From contig OX578153.1 in NCBI GenBank assembly GCA_951213105.1, forward strand, positions 53,933,020 to 53,997,019: a DNA stretch of 64,000 nucleotides. The letters are read 5' to 3'. Source of the DNA: Amaurobius ferox. Lineage: Eukaryota > Arthropoda > Arachnida > Araneae > Amaurobiidae. The notes beneath the pieces were generated by a model. The model was not told the DNA's origin, did no database searches, and worked only from the letters and a program-made list of their open reading frames with translations. A program made the translations under genes and the position numbers. This document shows positions 10,014 through 21,690 of this stretch, one piece after another. How positions within the stretch are numbered: the first letter of the stretch is position 1; each line of letters begins with the position of its first letter.

Positions 10014-10115
10014 GAACTAATCAGAAAAAATATATAAAATCAAATTGCATTGTTATCAAGATGGTGAAAGATAAAAAGCGGACAAGAACCAACTAGAAAA
10101 AAATATTCAAAGCAT
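10014..10115. repeat. Right-hand remainder of the 75-bp array
   Basis: GAACTAATCAGAAAAAATAT, TTGCATTGTTATCAAGATGG and AGCGGACAAGAACC match the array units left of the solo LTR, so the LTR interrupted a pre-existing array. Confidence 0.8.
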
Positions 10116-10225
10116 TAAACTTACACGTCTTGGATCATAAACAGATATGCCAAAAACATCAAAATCAATTAAAATTGAAATATACAAACTAAAATAATTA
10201 GAACCATAAAGTTTCTGACAAGGTT

Positions 10226-10520
10226 GGGGTAGTTCAGTGGCTATAGCAAGAGGATCGCACGAGTAGACCCCAAGTTCGATCCGCACCGCTGCCCAAGCTT
10301 ATCTCTGTATCTACGCAGAGATTTGGTATGATAAATCTGTAAGTCCGAAAATCATTCCGAGGGGTGATGAGTGAGTGGAAGGAATACCTGCAGCTCCCAA
10401 TAGATTTTGATCTAAAGTAGGGTTCTCTAACACGAAAATATAATTCACCTTGAGCGGTACGCCGGGATAAAGTGTTATGACGGCAAAATGGTTACCGCAT
10501 TGACCACTAATTATGCAAAT
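10226..10520 (+). mobile_element. tRNA-derived SINE (SINE-B)
   Basis: The head GGGGTAGTTCAGTGGCTATA has an A box (TAGTTCAGTGG), and AGTTCGATCCGCACC supplies the B box about 30 nt on. The segment between them has lost normal tRNA folding. The body runs through TATCTCTGTATCTACGCAGAG to CCGCATTGACCACTAATTATG. It is the only copy I see in the window. Confidence 0.75.
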
Positions 10521-10968
10521 GATTTATTATCAAGTCCTGTACATAGTATAAAGAAAGTTTCGGACATAGTTTTGTATTTTCTGGAATTCAACACCTCACA
10601 GAAATGCTGAAGGAACTCCTCAATTTAGTATATTTCTATGACAAACACTTTTCCAGTTTTAACAAAATCGAATAAGTTATCAAAATGGAATATTTATTGA
10701 AGAAATTTCAAAAATCAATATTTCCGAAAGAGTAAATTGAATCAAGTAATTTGAGGAGAAAATTCAATGTTTTTTATTATTTCTAAAAATATCTCACGTT
10801 CTTCATGCTTGGTTTACGTTTGACATTTAGAAAATGAAAGTGAATTTTCAAGTCACTTAGGATGATGAGTGCTTTAGCAAACGGATTCAGGGATTGAATT
10901 TGAGAACTAAAATGCGTTTTCCGTTTCGCCGTGTGTCTGTGCGAAAGTGAGATAAGTTATAACATAAC
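10521..10968. other. unassigned stretch
   Basis: No feature was recognised between the SINE and C copy 1. Confidence 0.4.
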
Positions 10969-12265
10969 AAGAAAGATCAATCATGCTTAAAGCATTGATT
11001 ATGAAACACTTTCCAACTTCAATGCAATTTTATTTAAACATGGCTAAAATGCAATATACTCCTCGGTAATATTTTAAATATTTGAAAACTTATCACAATA
11101 CTACATTATTATATTTGAAAACTTAAACCTTCATCGAAAAAAATAAACTTCATTCAAATGACGGCATTGAAATAAAAATTGCCTGGTTTAATCATCTCTA
11201 AAATGTGATACATTCCTCGGTAATAATTTTAGAATTATCATAATAGTACGATAATTTATTATATTTGAAAACTTCATCGAAAACAACTGAAATGAATTCA
11301 AATGACGTCATAGAAAAAAAAATAACGCGCCTGGCTCTCTCTATAAATGCAGCATTTCATTCATAAATAATTTCCCATTCATGTCATTCATCACAATACT
11401 ATAATATCTTATTTTATTTAAAAATTAAAACCATGGAGCTACAAGTAATTAAACTCTATACGTAAAACTTCATTAAAAAAATCGTCCTTCTGTTTGCAAA
11501 ATCAATGAATATTTCATTCATATCTGTCACGCAGACTCCATGAACTAAATGATTTTGTGTTAAAGCAATTCAAATACAACTCATTCTACATATTTTGCTG
11601 TTTATATTTTACATAGGTGAAAAATAGGCTTCGTTGTAGAAATAATCAAATTTGGATGAGCATTTAAACTCAAATATATTGTAATTGCCTTGCTTCAGTA
11701 TGGTGATACACAGAATTTAAACGAAAATAAATTGATTTTAGGACGGATACAACACTCAATATGAATTAAAAAGAACTTTAAAAATCACGATTTTGAGACA
11801 AGATGGATGCCATATATCATTTTGAAGTGGGTCACGTGATCTTTTCATATCAGGGTCACGTGATCGTTTCATATAAGAGATGTTATTATTATTTTAATTT
11901 TTATTTAGAGAACTACTGAATATATTTCACTGAATTTTTTTTATATATTTTATGGAACAAGATGAATATTACCTAAAATTTTCAAAGCAATTTGTGAATT
12001 TTAAATCCGCTTAAAAAATTTTTGAAAAATTAGGTTCCATAGGGCACAATGTATTTCATTTTTTCATCCCGGGTTCAATCCAAAACTAATTGGGTGATAT
12101 TATTCATTTATATTCCCATAGGTTCTGCAGACCGTCTGAACAACATACTAAAATTCCATTTTGATTAAGTCATTTTTACGGCAGTTATCGTGCTAACGGA
12201 CAGGCAGACAGACAGAATGAATGAACAAAGTCATAAACACTTTTCAACTTTGTTGTAAAGTGTTA
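10969..12265 (+). mobile_element. Family C element, copy 1 (complete, 1297 bp)
   Basis: The left end AAGAAAGATCAATCATGCTT forms an imperfect hairpin with AAGCATTGATTATG. The right end CAAAGTCATAAACACTTTTC plus AACTTTGTTGTAAAGTGTTA forms a hairpin with AACACTTT/AAAGTGTT and CAAC/GTTG stems. Inside are degenerate tandem units of about 140 bp (CTAAAATGCRATACATTC ... TTCATCGAAAA). A duplicated GGTCACGTGATC block lies at about 11830-11866, and a GACA-type tract precedes the right end. It has no open frame of note. Class inferred as helentron-like, non-autonomous. Confidence 0.85.
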
Positions 12266-12535
12266 AAAATCACTATAGCAGAACTGCCTAACTTCATATT
12301 TAAACAGATTGAGTATGCAATAGCCCCATGAAATCGTGTAAATCGTGTAAATAGAGATTAACAATTGAATGAAGAAAGTGCTGTAAAATGAAATATAAAA
12401 CAAGAAATATCAGTCATGCATAAAACATTGACTATGAAACACTTTCCAAATGCAATACAATTTTATTTAAATATCTCTAAAATGCGATACATTCAGCGGT
12501 GATATTTTGAAAATTATTACAATGCTACAATAATT

Positions 12536-14614
12536 AACACTTTACAACAAAGTTGAAAAGTGTTTATGACTTTGTTCATTCTGTCTGTCTGTCTGTCTGT
12601 CCGTTAGGACGATAACTGCCGTAAAAATGACTTTATCAAAATGAAATTTTAGTATGTTTTTCAGACGGTCTGTGGGACCTACGGGAATATAAATAAATAA
12701 TATCACCCAATTAGTTTTTTATTGAACCCGGGTTGAAAAAATGAAATACATTGAACCCTGTGGGACCTAATTTTTCAAACATATTTTAAGTAAATTTAAA
12801 ATTCACGAATTGCTTCGAAATTTTTAGGAAATATTCACATTATCCCATAGAATATATAAAAAAAAATTCAGTAAAATATGTTAAGTAGTTTTTTAATTAA
12901 AAATTATTTAATATAGAGAAAAAACAAATTCAATTAAATTCTGACTTTGGGATATCTTTGACTTTGGGAAAGAAAAGAAAGATATATTATATAATAAATA
13001 TCTTTCCATCGTTTAATGATTTTGCATATGAGAGAGGTTTCACATTTTAATATAAATTTGGTAGATAACAGTTTTTCATTTTTTTTCATTTTTTTAAAAT
13101 TTTATATAACTCTTCATGATATACTTATTTAATGGCATTTTTAATGCACTTTCCTACGTCCTAGAGAGTTAAAATTTGTTACACAGCTTAAATTAGTTGA
13201 ACATTTTATTCGACTAAAATTTGATGGATCTTTAAATATAGATCATACATTTGTTTCGAAATGGCCTGAAAAAAATCCCCGTTCACTTCTATAAATCATT
13301 GTTGTAATATTGTTAAACATTCTGACGTGGACAGCACATGTCTTTCCCTGCAGACTCATATTCGTTCTCTTTATTTCTTCAATAATAATTTGAGTTTATC
13401 TGCACAAAATAACAACCATAAGTATTTTAAATGACATTGAATTTACACGTTAAACTTAAATTTGGTTCTCATTTGATAGCTGGACTTATTGTCAAAGGTG
13501 GCGTAGCGAAAACGCGAAAAACTGGAATATCTCAAGAACGGATAGTCCTAGAGTAATGGGTTAGTCTTATTCTTTTTGTTGTCAAAAATCACGTATAAAA
13601 TAGGCATTTAATTGATATAATCGAGCACACGTAGCCTTTATTTTTATATATAACGATTTTTGCGGGCCATTTCCCAAAAATAGTCCGTTCCTTTTTCCCG
13701 AATCGTACTAGAATAACCTGCAAATGATATATATATACAAAATTTTGTTGAATTTGGTATATAAATCACTTGTAGGTTATTGAAATATTATACACCAAAT
13801 TTTGTTAAATTTGTTCCATTAGTTTTTAGCTTGAGTGGATAAAGGCAATTTCTGCGGCCATTTCGCAAAGAAGGCAGATTCTTTTATTACGAATCGCACT
13901 ATAATCTAATGAACATCAGGATTTCCCACAAAAAACATACCTACCAAATTGTATGAAATTCGGTCCATTAGTTTTTCAATTAGAGTGGATATAATATCCT
14001 CACAGACATACAGAAACATACAGAGATATACCCTTACACACACACAGACGTCTTCCTAAAAATAGTATTTTCGTGCTCTAGAAGTCCCAAAACGTGTAGA
14101 TCCTTTGAAAATTCGAGTTCCGATCTTCGGCACGATTCCAATACTTTGAGTACATACACATACACACATATATTATCAGTGTATCTGTGTATTATCTGTT
14201 TATCTAAATACCGTGCCTATGCAATTACAATAGTGATTTTAAATGATCCCTAAACTTTTATTACTTCTTTAACGAAGCCTAATTTTAACATATGCAGAAT
14301 GCAAATATCTCAAGCGATTGTAAGATGAATTACATAAGAATTGCTGAATTTTTTTCACTCAAAATTGTTTAGCTCTGGAGTCTGGAATACAAGTTATATG
14401 AATGAAATATTCATTTATTTTGCATAAAGAGTCAGATGATTTATATTTCGAGATACAGTTTTAAATATTTAAGTATAATAAATTACTGTAATACTGTGAT
14501 AATGTAAAAGATATCACCTTTGAATGTATCACATTTTAGAATTTTTTAAATGAAATTACATTTCAGTTGGAAAGTGTTTCATAATCAATGCTTATGCATG
14601 ATTGATCTTCCTTG
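12536..14614 (-). mobile_element. Family C copy 3, nested in copy 2
   Basis: The left part (12536-12912) begins AACACTTTACAACAAAGTTG with a (GTCT)n tract. The right part (about 14205-14614) ends CATGATTGATCTTCCTTG. The middle is replaced by unrelated DNA that includes a D-family element. Its junctions with copy 2 show no target duplication and fit insertion between two T residues. Confidence 0.8.
13321..14165 (+). mobile_element. Family D element (B relative), copy 1
   Basis: The left end TTCTGACGTGGACAGCACAT plus GTCTTTCCCTGC resembles the B start. The body has TCAAGAACGGATAGTCC, TGCGGCCATTTCGCAAAG and TCGGTCCATTAGTTTTT, then a short CA tract (14034-14045) and GATTCCAATACTTTGAG close to the right end, where other D copies have a hairpin. 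It lies inside C copy 3. No coding was seen. Confidence 0.65.
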
Positions 14615-15668
14615 TTTATTATATTTGAAAAGTTAAAACTTCATCGAAAAAAATGAACTTTATTCAAATGACGTCATCGAAATATAAATTGCCTGGATCT
14701 CTATGTAAACTCAATGAATATTTCATTCATACACATTTATTCCAATCCTTTCTCTCAACGGTAATATTTTTTAAATTATCCCAATACTGCAACAATTTAT
14801 TTTACTTAAAAACTCAAAACCATGGAGGTAAGAGTACTTTCGAATTCCATGCTTAAAACGTCATATAAAAAGGCATTGCTATAAAATCGTCTGTTTCTCT
14901 ATGTAAAATCAATGAATATTTCATTCATATCAGCTATATTCCTGACTCCAGAACTAAATAATTTTGCTTTAAAATAATTCAGCAATTTCTATACAACTCA
15001 TTTTAAAGCTTGATGTGTTTACATGCTGCATACGTTTAAATTAGGCTTCGTTGTAGAAATAATCAAAATTGGATGATCATTTGAACTACAAAATATTGTA
15101 ATTGCGTAGGCGCAGAATATAGGTGCACAGAAATTATGTAAAAATAAAGCGGTTTTAGATCGGATGCAACACTAAATATAATATAAAAATAACTTTAAAA
15201 ATCACGATTTTGACACTAGGAAAAAAGATGGATGTCATATTTTATCTTGAAGTGGGTCACGTGATCTCTTCATATAATATGTGTGTAATTATTATTTTAA
15301 TTATTATTTTATTTAAGAAACTATCGAACATGCTTTGCTTATATTTGTGTATATATTTTATGGGATAATTTAAATATTTTCTATAATTTTTGAAGCAATT
15401 TGTGAATTTTAAATTCGCTTAAAAATGTTTAAAACTTCAGGACCCATAGAGTTCAACGTATTTCGTTTATTCAACCCTGGTTCAATCCGAAACTAATTGG
15501 GTGATATTATTCATAAACATTCCCATATATCCCACAGACTATTTCAACAACATACTAAAATTTCATTTTAATAAAGTCATTTTTACGGCAGATTGTGCGA
15601 ACGGACAGACAGACAGTCAAAATGAACAAAGTCATAAATACTTTTCAACTACATTGGAAAGTGTTAAA

Positions 15669-16781
15669 AACAGGCATGAGACTGCATATGATTATTCCAT
15701 GGCTGAACTTCCGTAAATCATAAATTATAACGTAAACGAGTGAAATCATAACCAAAGGGGATATAGATCTCACATCTGTTTCAGTGTAGTTAAGAATTAT
15801 TTGATTAAATTTATTAAAATGCATTAGTTAAGACTCTTGTGTGTTATTCTGATGTTGATTATTGTTTGGCATGATTTGGAAAATTGGAATTGACAATTTT
15901 TTGGCGAAATGGTCCGTAGAAAAACGTCAAAATCTGAGATAAATGACAAAAAATGCTGAAATATATTATTTTAAAACGTGTTCTTCGTGTAATGTTTAAC
16001 AATGAAACGAAGAAGACTGATTCCATGATTCTAGCGTAACCCAATATCGAGATATTTTAGCTTTTTGGAAGTTTGAGAAAATAGAATCATTTAAAAATGC
16101 ATTAAGTTCCAAAATGAAACAAAAATGCATGCAAAATACAAATTGGATATAATATCAGAAAATTATCCATATGTCGTTTTCTGCAATTAAATGCAATTCA
16201 ATGAATCATGAAATAAGAAATATTTAATGTGAGTTTTTTGGGAAAGTCATGTGCTGCCCACATTAAATTATTTTTATATTTTACGAATATTGGGTTTAAT
16301 AAACTCATTTTCTTCTCCAATCATCATTAATCACTGAAGTGATTAATTTTTATAGAGTTCTATTTATAAACAATCTATTTCTCCTGTTTCAGTATTGTTA
16401 TTATCCGATACACCTCCTCAAATTTCAAAATACCGACACTAATTATCACCCGCTTCTTTCGTTCTTGAAATTGCATTATTCTTTCAAAGTATGAGAAACT
16501 TTCATTTACATAATATGCAAATCCTAGAAGTCTCGAAATTTGTGTCTCAAACTTTCGAGTTCAAACTTTCGCAGAATGTTTAACGAAAGCTACAACATAT
16601 TTGCGCAGCGGAATATAAACGGCATTTAAGGATTTAAACAGATTGTTACAGATGTGTGCTTAAGTTCTAGGATTTAAATCCTCTTCGACGCATCACTGAA
16701 ATTATTTCTCGTTAAAGGTCATGCTCTTAAAGTATTTTTCAAAGCTAAAATTAATTTAAACCTGAGCAAATGCTTTATGGC
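15669..16781. other. unassigned stretch, with a B-like 5' end at about 16236-16272
   Basis: Most of this is unremarkable AT-rich DNA. GGGAAAGTCATGTGCTGCCC at about 16238-16257, followed by ACATTAAATT, matches the minus-strand 5' end of B/D elements, but no body follows. Confidence 0.5.
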
Positions 16782-16930
16782 AGCGGTTCTCAACCTGTGG
16801 TATGCGTACCACTGATGGTACGTGAGGAGATAATTAGTGGTACGGAGCAATTTACAGTATAAACACTCATTCAAAAATAGTGCTTATTTTCAATAATATT
16901 TATTTTCAATGCATTAGATGCATACCTTTT
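16782..16930 (+). mobile_element. hAT-type transposon end
   Basis: CAGCGGTTCTCAACCTGTGG at 16782, followed by TATGCGTACCACTGATGGTA, is the well-known terminal sequence of a group of hAT elements (CAGNGGTTCTCAA...). The opposite terminus is not found: the sequence runs into the family B fragment at about 16931. No transposase is visible. Confidence 0.7.
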
Positions 16931-16976
16931 AAAAAAAATCTAATGTGGGCAATACACAACATTCCTTATATAATGC

Positions 16977-17878
16977 TGTGAGACCAGAAATTGTTCTCAC
17001 ATGAGGCACTTTTGTGTGAGTATTTATGATGGCCAGAACGGCAAACAAAGCTATAGTCTGGCTGGCACCAGGGTTTATAAGGACTTGAACTTTAAGGTCA
17101 AAAGACTATAAATTTAGGGGTGCAATACCAGAGGGGCTGAGCTGGGCCATACTAAATGTGCAATAGTGCAATTGGGTAAAGAAGAACCAATTAGCGCCAA
17201 TAAGAAGTGAAGGCGGAGTTACCCCCCCCCCCCCACCGAAGGAACCACAGACGAAAAGAGAACGAAATGGAGATCAGATGTAGACGAAAAGAAATGGAGA
17301 TCCGACTTTGACGAAACAGTTAGATTTTTACTTAGGAGACGATTATGAGTTTTGACTGAAATAAGATGTGTGCAACGACTGCGACGTTATGACTTGGGCG
17401 GAGGCGTGCCTGCCATTATGATAGAACGACAATACTAAAGAAGCAGCATATTGCGTGGAAGTTCCCAATTAAGGGAGATCTAGGATGTGTTCAGTGCAAC
17501 CAAATTTTTGCAAGCATTATGGTCTATTGCAAAGGCCCAAATTAAAGGTATGTGTCCCTCAAATATCCACAGGTTATTAAATACATTAGATATATGGTTA
17601 AGGGTCTCACGTGCTCCCCTCTCACATGCTGTCTTCCTAAATGAATAACAAGCATGTAATTATCCTAAATGAATTTAATAGGTATTTTATGTCTTAAATA
17701 AATGTTATTGTTAATTTTAAATTTGTCTAATCTTTTTATATTAATTAATAATTAATTTCAGGACTCACTCAAAAGGTAAAAATAATTGGAGGGTTTATTG
17801 CGGCACAACATAGCAATGTACATTAAATGATAATTCCACTAAATATGCATTTACGGCAATGTGATTGTCAATCCCACA
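16977..17878 (+). repeat. 5' LTR (902 bp)
   Basis: Starts TGTGAGACCAG and ends CAATCCCACA. It lacks about 73 bp near its 3' end that are present in the other LTR, and contains a pure C run at 17221-17234. Confidence 0.85.
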
Positions 17879-18435
17879 TGCATTTGTAATGGGAGTTACA
17901 GCATTCTGTGAAAAGTATATATATTTTCAATGGCTGATTTAAAAATATATATATATGTGATTGTATTAATGAGTATGCACCAATGTCAAGGTTATGCAAA
18001 AATATATATATGTAATGAAGCTATTAATTATGAAAGATGTTAGATTAAGGAGGAAAATAAGTGTTTTAAAAAGGTAATATACTGTGTAATTCGTAAAAAA
18101 AAATGTGCAATGGTGTTAAAAATATAAAAGTAGATAGTTAGTGTGTAACATTTCAAAGTGAATGTGCATATATTTAAAATACTTTAAAATTATCAAAATT
18201 TAATTGTGCTTCAATTAGAAGCTTAACCTGCTGGATTTGATGTGTGCATAACTTTTGATATGCTGTATTATATGTGTTCAAAAACCTGTTCGTGTTTACA
18301 GCAAGACTGTTTAAACTACAGTTCTGGACAAATTTTAGCCCAAAAAGTGAAAAATGCCAATTAAAAAGTGGCATGTGAATCGAACTTTTTTCGAACTCTA
18401 TTGGTGTTGATTTTTTTTTTGTCCGAGGGGAGATA

Positions 18436-19410
18436 TGTGAGACCAGAAATTGTTCTCACATGAGACACTTTTATGTCAGTATGTATGATGCCCAGAACGG
18501 CAAACAAAGCTATAGTCTGGCTGGCACCAGGGATTATGAGGACTTGAACTTTAAGGTCAAAAGACTATAAATTTAGGGGTGCAATACCAGAGGGACTGAG
18601 CTGGGCCATACTAAATGTGAAATAATGCAATTGGGTAAATAAGAACCAATAAGCGCCAATAAGAAGTAAAGGCGGAGTTACCCCCCCCCACCCCCACCCC
18701 ACCGAAGGAACCACAGACGAAAAGAGAACGAAATGGAGATCAGATGTAGACGAAATGAAATGGAGATCAGACATTGGAGAAAACATTTGGATTTTGACTT
18801 AGGAGACGATTATGAGTTTTGACTGAAATAAGCTGTGTGCAACGTCTGCGACGTTATGATTTGGGCGGAGGCGTGCCTGCCATTATGATAGAACGACAAT
18901 ACTAAAGAAGCAGCATATTGCGTGGAAGTTCCCAAATAAGGGAGATCTAGGATGTGTTCAGTGCAACCAAGTTTTTGCAAGTATTATGGTCTATTGCAAA
19001 GGCCCAAATTGAAGGTATGTGTCCCTCAAATATCCACAGGTTATTAAATACATTAGATATATGGTTAAGTGTCTCACAAGCTTCCCTCTCACATGCTGTC
19101 TTCCTAATTGAATAATAAGCATGTAATTATCCTAAATGAATTTAATAGGTATTTTATGTCTTAAATAAATGTTATTGCTAAGTTTAAATTGGTTTAATCT
19201 TTTTATATTAATTAATAATTATTTTCAGGACTCACTCAAAAGGTAAAAATATTTGGAGGGTTTATTGCGGCACAACATAGCAATGTACATTAAATGATAA
19301 TTCCACTAAATATGAATTTACGGCAATGTAAGATGATTAATAAATAATTAATGTTAATATAAAGTTAAACTATGAACTTTAAGTCAATCTATTTTATTTT
19401 GTGTCCCACA
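18436..19410 (+). repeat. 3' LTR (975 bp)
   Basis: Starts TGTGAGACCAG and ends GTGTCCCACA. It closely matches the 5' LTR until ACGGCAATGT at about 19329, then carries the extra segment deleted from the 5' LTR. Its poly-C region (18681-18700) has A interruptions. Confidence 0.85.
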
Positions 19411-19885
19411 AATGCAATGCATTTATTACTTTTACAATGAATGAAAATGGGCTATTCTTATAGTGGATACTTATATTCTTTCCAAGATATTGACATTTCG
19501 TCAATTAGTCGTCATTTTTATTGATGTAGCGTCATTTTTATCCATTTGGCGAGATTTTCGTTAATTTGGCAACATTTAAAAAAGTCGCCAAGTTGGCGAC
19601 ATTCCGCCAAACTCGTCGTCAAAATCTCGCCAAGCGTTATGGACGGAGAAATAAGTTATTCTTATAGCAGATTGCCGTTCAAATACAAAAGATATTACTC
19701 CAAGTATCTTTTGTCGTGAATGGAACGAGCTAAATCCACGAGAATGATGTCACAAAATTCATCGCATGATATTACATATGACAAGTTACCATGTTTTTCA
19801 AGAGTTAATATTTTTTTAATTTATAGGATTTTTTGATAAATTTATTCGAAAAATGTGTAATATCTCGAGAACGGTGCATTATCTC

Positions 19886-20345
19886 GAATCACAGTCTGGG
19901 CAGGCATCATGATGGACGGCCGCACAGACCTCCACATCTTTGACATAAGGTCGGTTATTGGTCAAAGATACAGAGACGAAGTCCTTGAGTCTACTGTTTA
20001 ATTGTTTCGAGGTACTGTTGGTCCTAATTTCATATCCATGGATGATAACGCGCCTCCTGACCGTGCGGCCTTAGTCGACGACTTCCTTCAAACTGAAGAT
20101 ATCCAGCAAATGCAGTGTTCTACCAACTCTCCTAATCTGATTTCAATGGAGTATGTGTGGGATATTCTCGGCAGACATCTTGCAGTTCACAGCTACCCAC
20201 CAAGCTCCGTTTCGGGATTAAAGACTGCTCTCCGTGAGGATTGAAACTCTTTGAGCACACAACTCATCCAAACCCTCATAGAAAGTATAGGAAATCATTG
20301 TGCAGCATGCGTGGCTATCCGAGATTTTCACATATCGTATTAAAC
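19886..20345 (+). pseudogene. Tc1-like transposase, C-terminal fragment
   Basis: The translation in one frame gives VWAGIMMDGRTDLHIFD, QRYRDEVLES, a stop at 19999-20001, then LFRGTVGPNFISMDDNAPPD, the second catalytic Asp region, and LISMEYVWDILGRHL with the Glu of the DDE triad. It finishes with IQTLIES, NHCAACVA and a stop after DFHISY (about 20343). A second in-frame stop replaces Trp after ALRED (20242-20244). The N-terminal DNA-binding half and the first Asp are missing. This is the lineage with a DD34E triad in Tc1-like elements. It is dead and 5'-truncated, joined to a B fragment. Confidence 0.85.
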
Positions 20346-20577
20346 TGCAGCAACACATTGTTTTAATCATTCTGTTTCACTGAGGTTGACACTCGTATTG
20401 TGACCCTTTTTCTTTCAATCTTTTCTTTGGATAATAAAAGTCGTTATTATCCTTGTTTTGCATTGTTATCTTTCTATATAACCTTATTACGCACGCATAC
20501 CGCGTTCTCTTCCATTCCAATGCAGATTTCCTGAAATTTTCACATAAACAGCAACTATGCTTAACATTTGGACATGA
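20346..20577. other. transposon 3' flank, nothing recognised
   Basis: This may include the rest of the Tc1-like element's 3' untranslated part. I could not identify a terminal repeat. Confidence 0.35.
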
Positions 20578-20578
20578 G

Positions 20579-21526
<948 letters not shown>

Positions 21527-21548
21527 TAATATATATATACACACACAG

Positions 21549-21604
<56 letters not shown>

Positions 21605-21612
21605 GTGTGTGT
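21527..21612. repeat. Compound TA/CA/TA/GT microsatellite
   Basis: TATATATATAC is followed by a CA run, a TA run of about 36 bp, then TGTGTGTG. The ends are partly complementary, so the whole could form a cruciform. Confidence 0.9.
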
Positions 21613-21690
21613 AGCAGATCCGGAAATATAGATGTTTCAAAGTAATCGTAAAGCATTAAGTTGAATAAGGAAAAGAATCCAAAAATAACA

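Larger units (their letters stand above)
12401..15668 (+). mobile_element. Family C copy 2, split by a nested C copy
   Basis: The left piece (12401-12535) begins CAAGAAATATCAGTCATGCA and stops at CTACAATAATT. The right piece resumes at about 14615 with TATTATATTTGAAAAG and runs to the C right end (GGAAAGTGTTA at about 15668). Joining the two gives the uninterrupted sequence found in other copies, so one plus-strand element was split by the insertion at 12536-14614. Confidence 0.8.
16977..19410 (+). mobile_element. Coding-free LTR retrotransposon (2434 bp)
   Basis: Two direct repeats, 16977-17878 and 18436-19410, begin TGTGAGACCAG and end CCCACA. A 5-bp duplication AATGC flanks the whole (16972-16976 and 19411-19415). 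A purine-rich tract (GAGGGGAGA, 18426-18434) precedes the second LTR. The 557-bp interior has no gag or pol, only AT-rich sequence, so it is a TRIM/LARD-like non-autonomous element. A primer site is not clear. The plus orientation follows from the purine tract. Confidence 0.85.
16931..19880 (+). mobile_element. Family B copy 3, split by an LTR retrotransposon
   Basis: The 5' piece (16931-16976: AATCTAATGTGGGCAATACA and ATTCCTTATATAATG) and the later piece (19411-19880: TTTATTACTTTTACAATGA, the TTGGCGA array at about 19545-19630, and CTCGAGAACGGTGCA) join into the B order. The B sequence ends abruptly where a Tc1-like transposase fragment begins, so the CA tract and terminal hairpin are missing. 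Confidence 0.75.

Noticed and set aside
10226..10300. A functional tRNA gene
   Set aside because: A and B boxes are present, but the anticodon and acceptor arms do not pair, and a long SINE body follows.
13990..14170. A terminal hairpin for D copy 1
   Set aside because: The sequence after CAATACTTTGAG does not pair as in D copy 2, so the end is probably lost.
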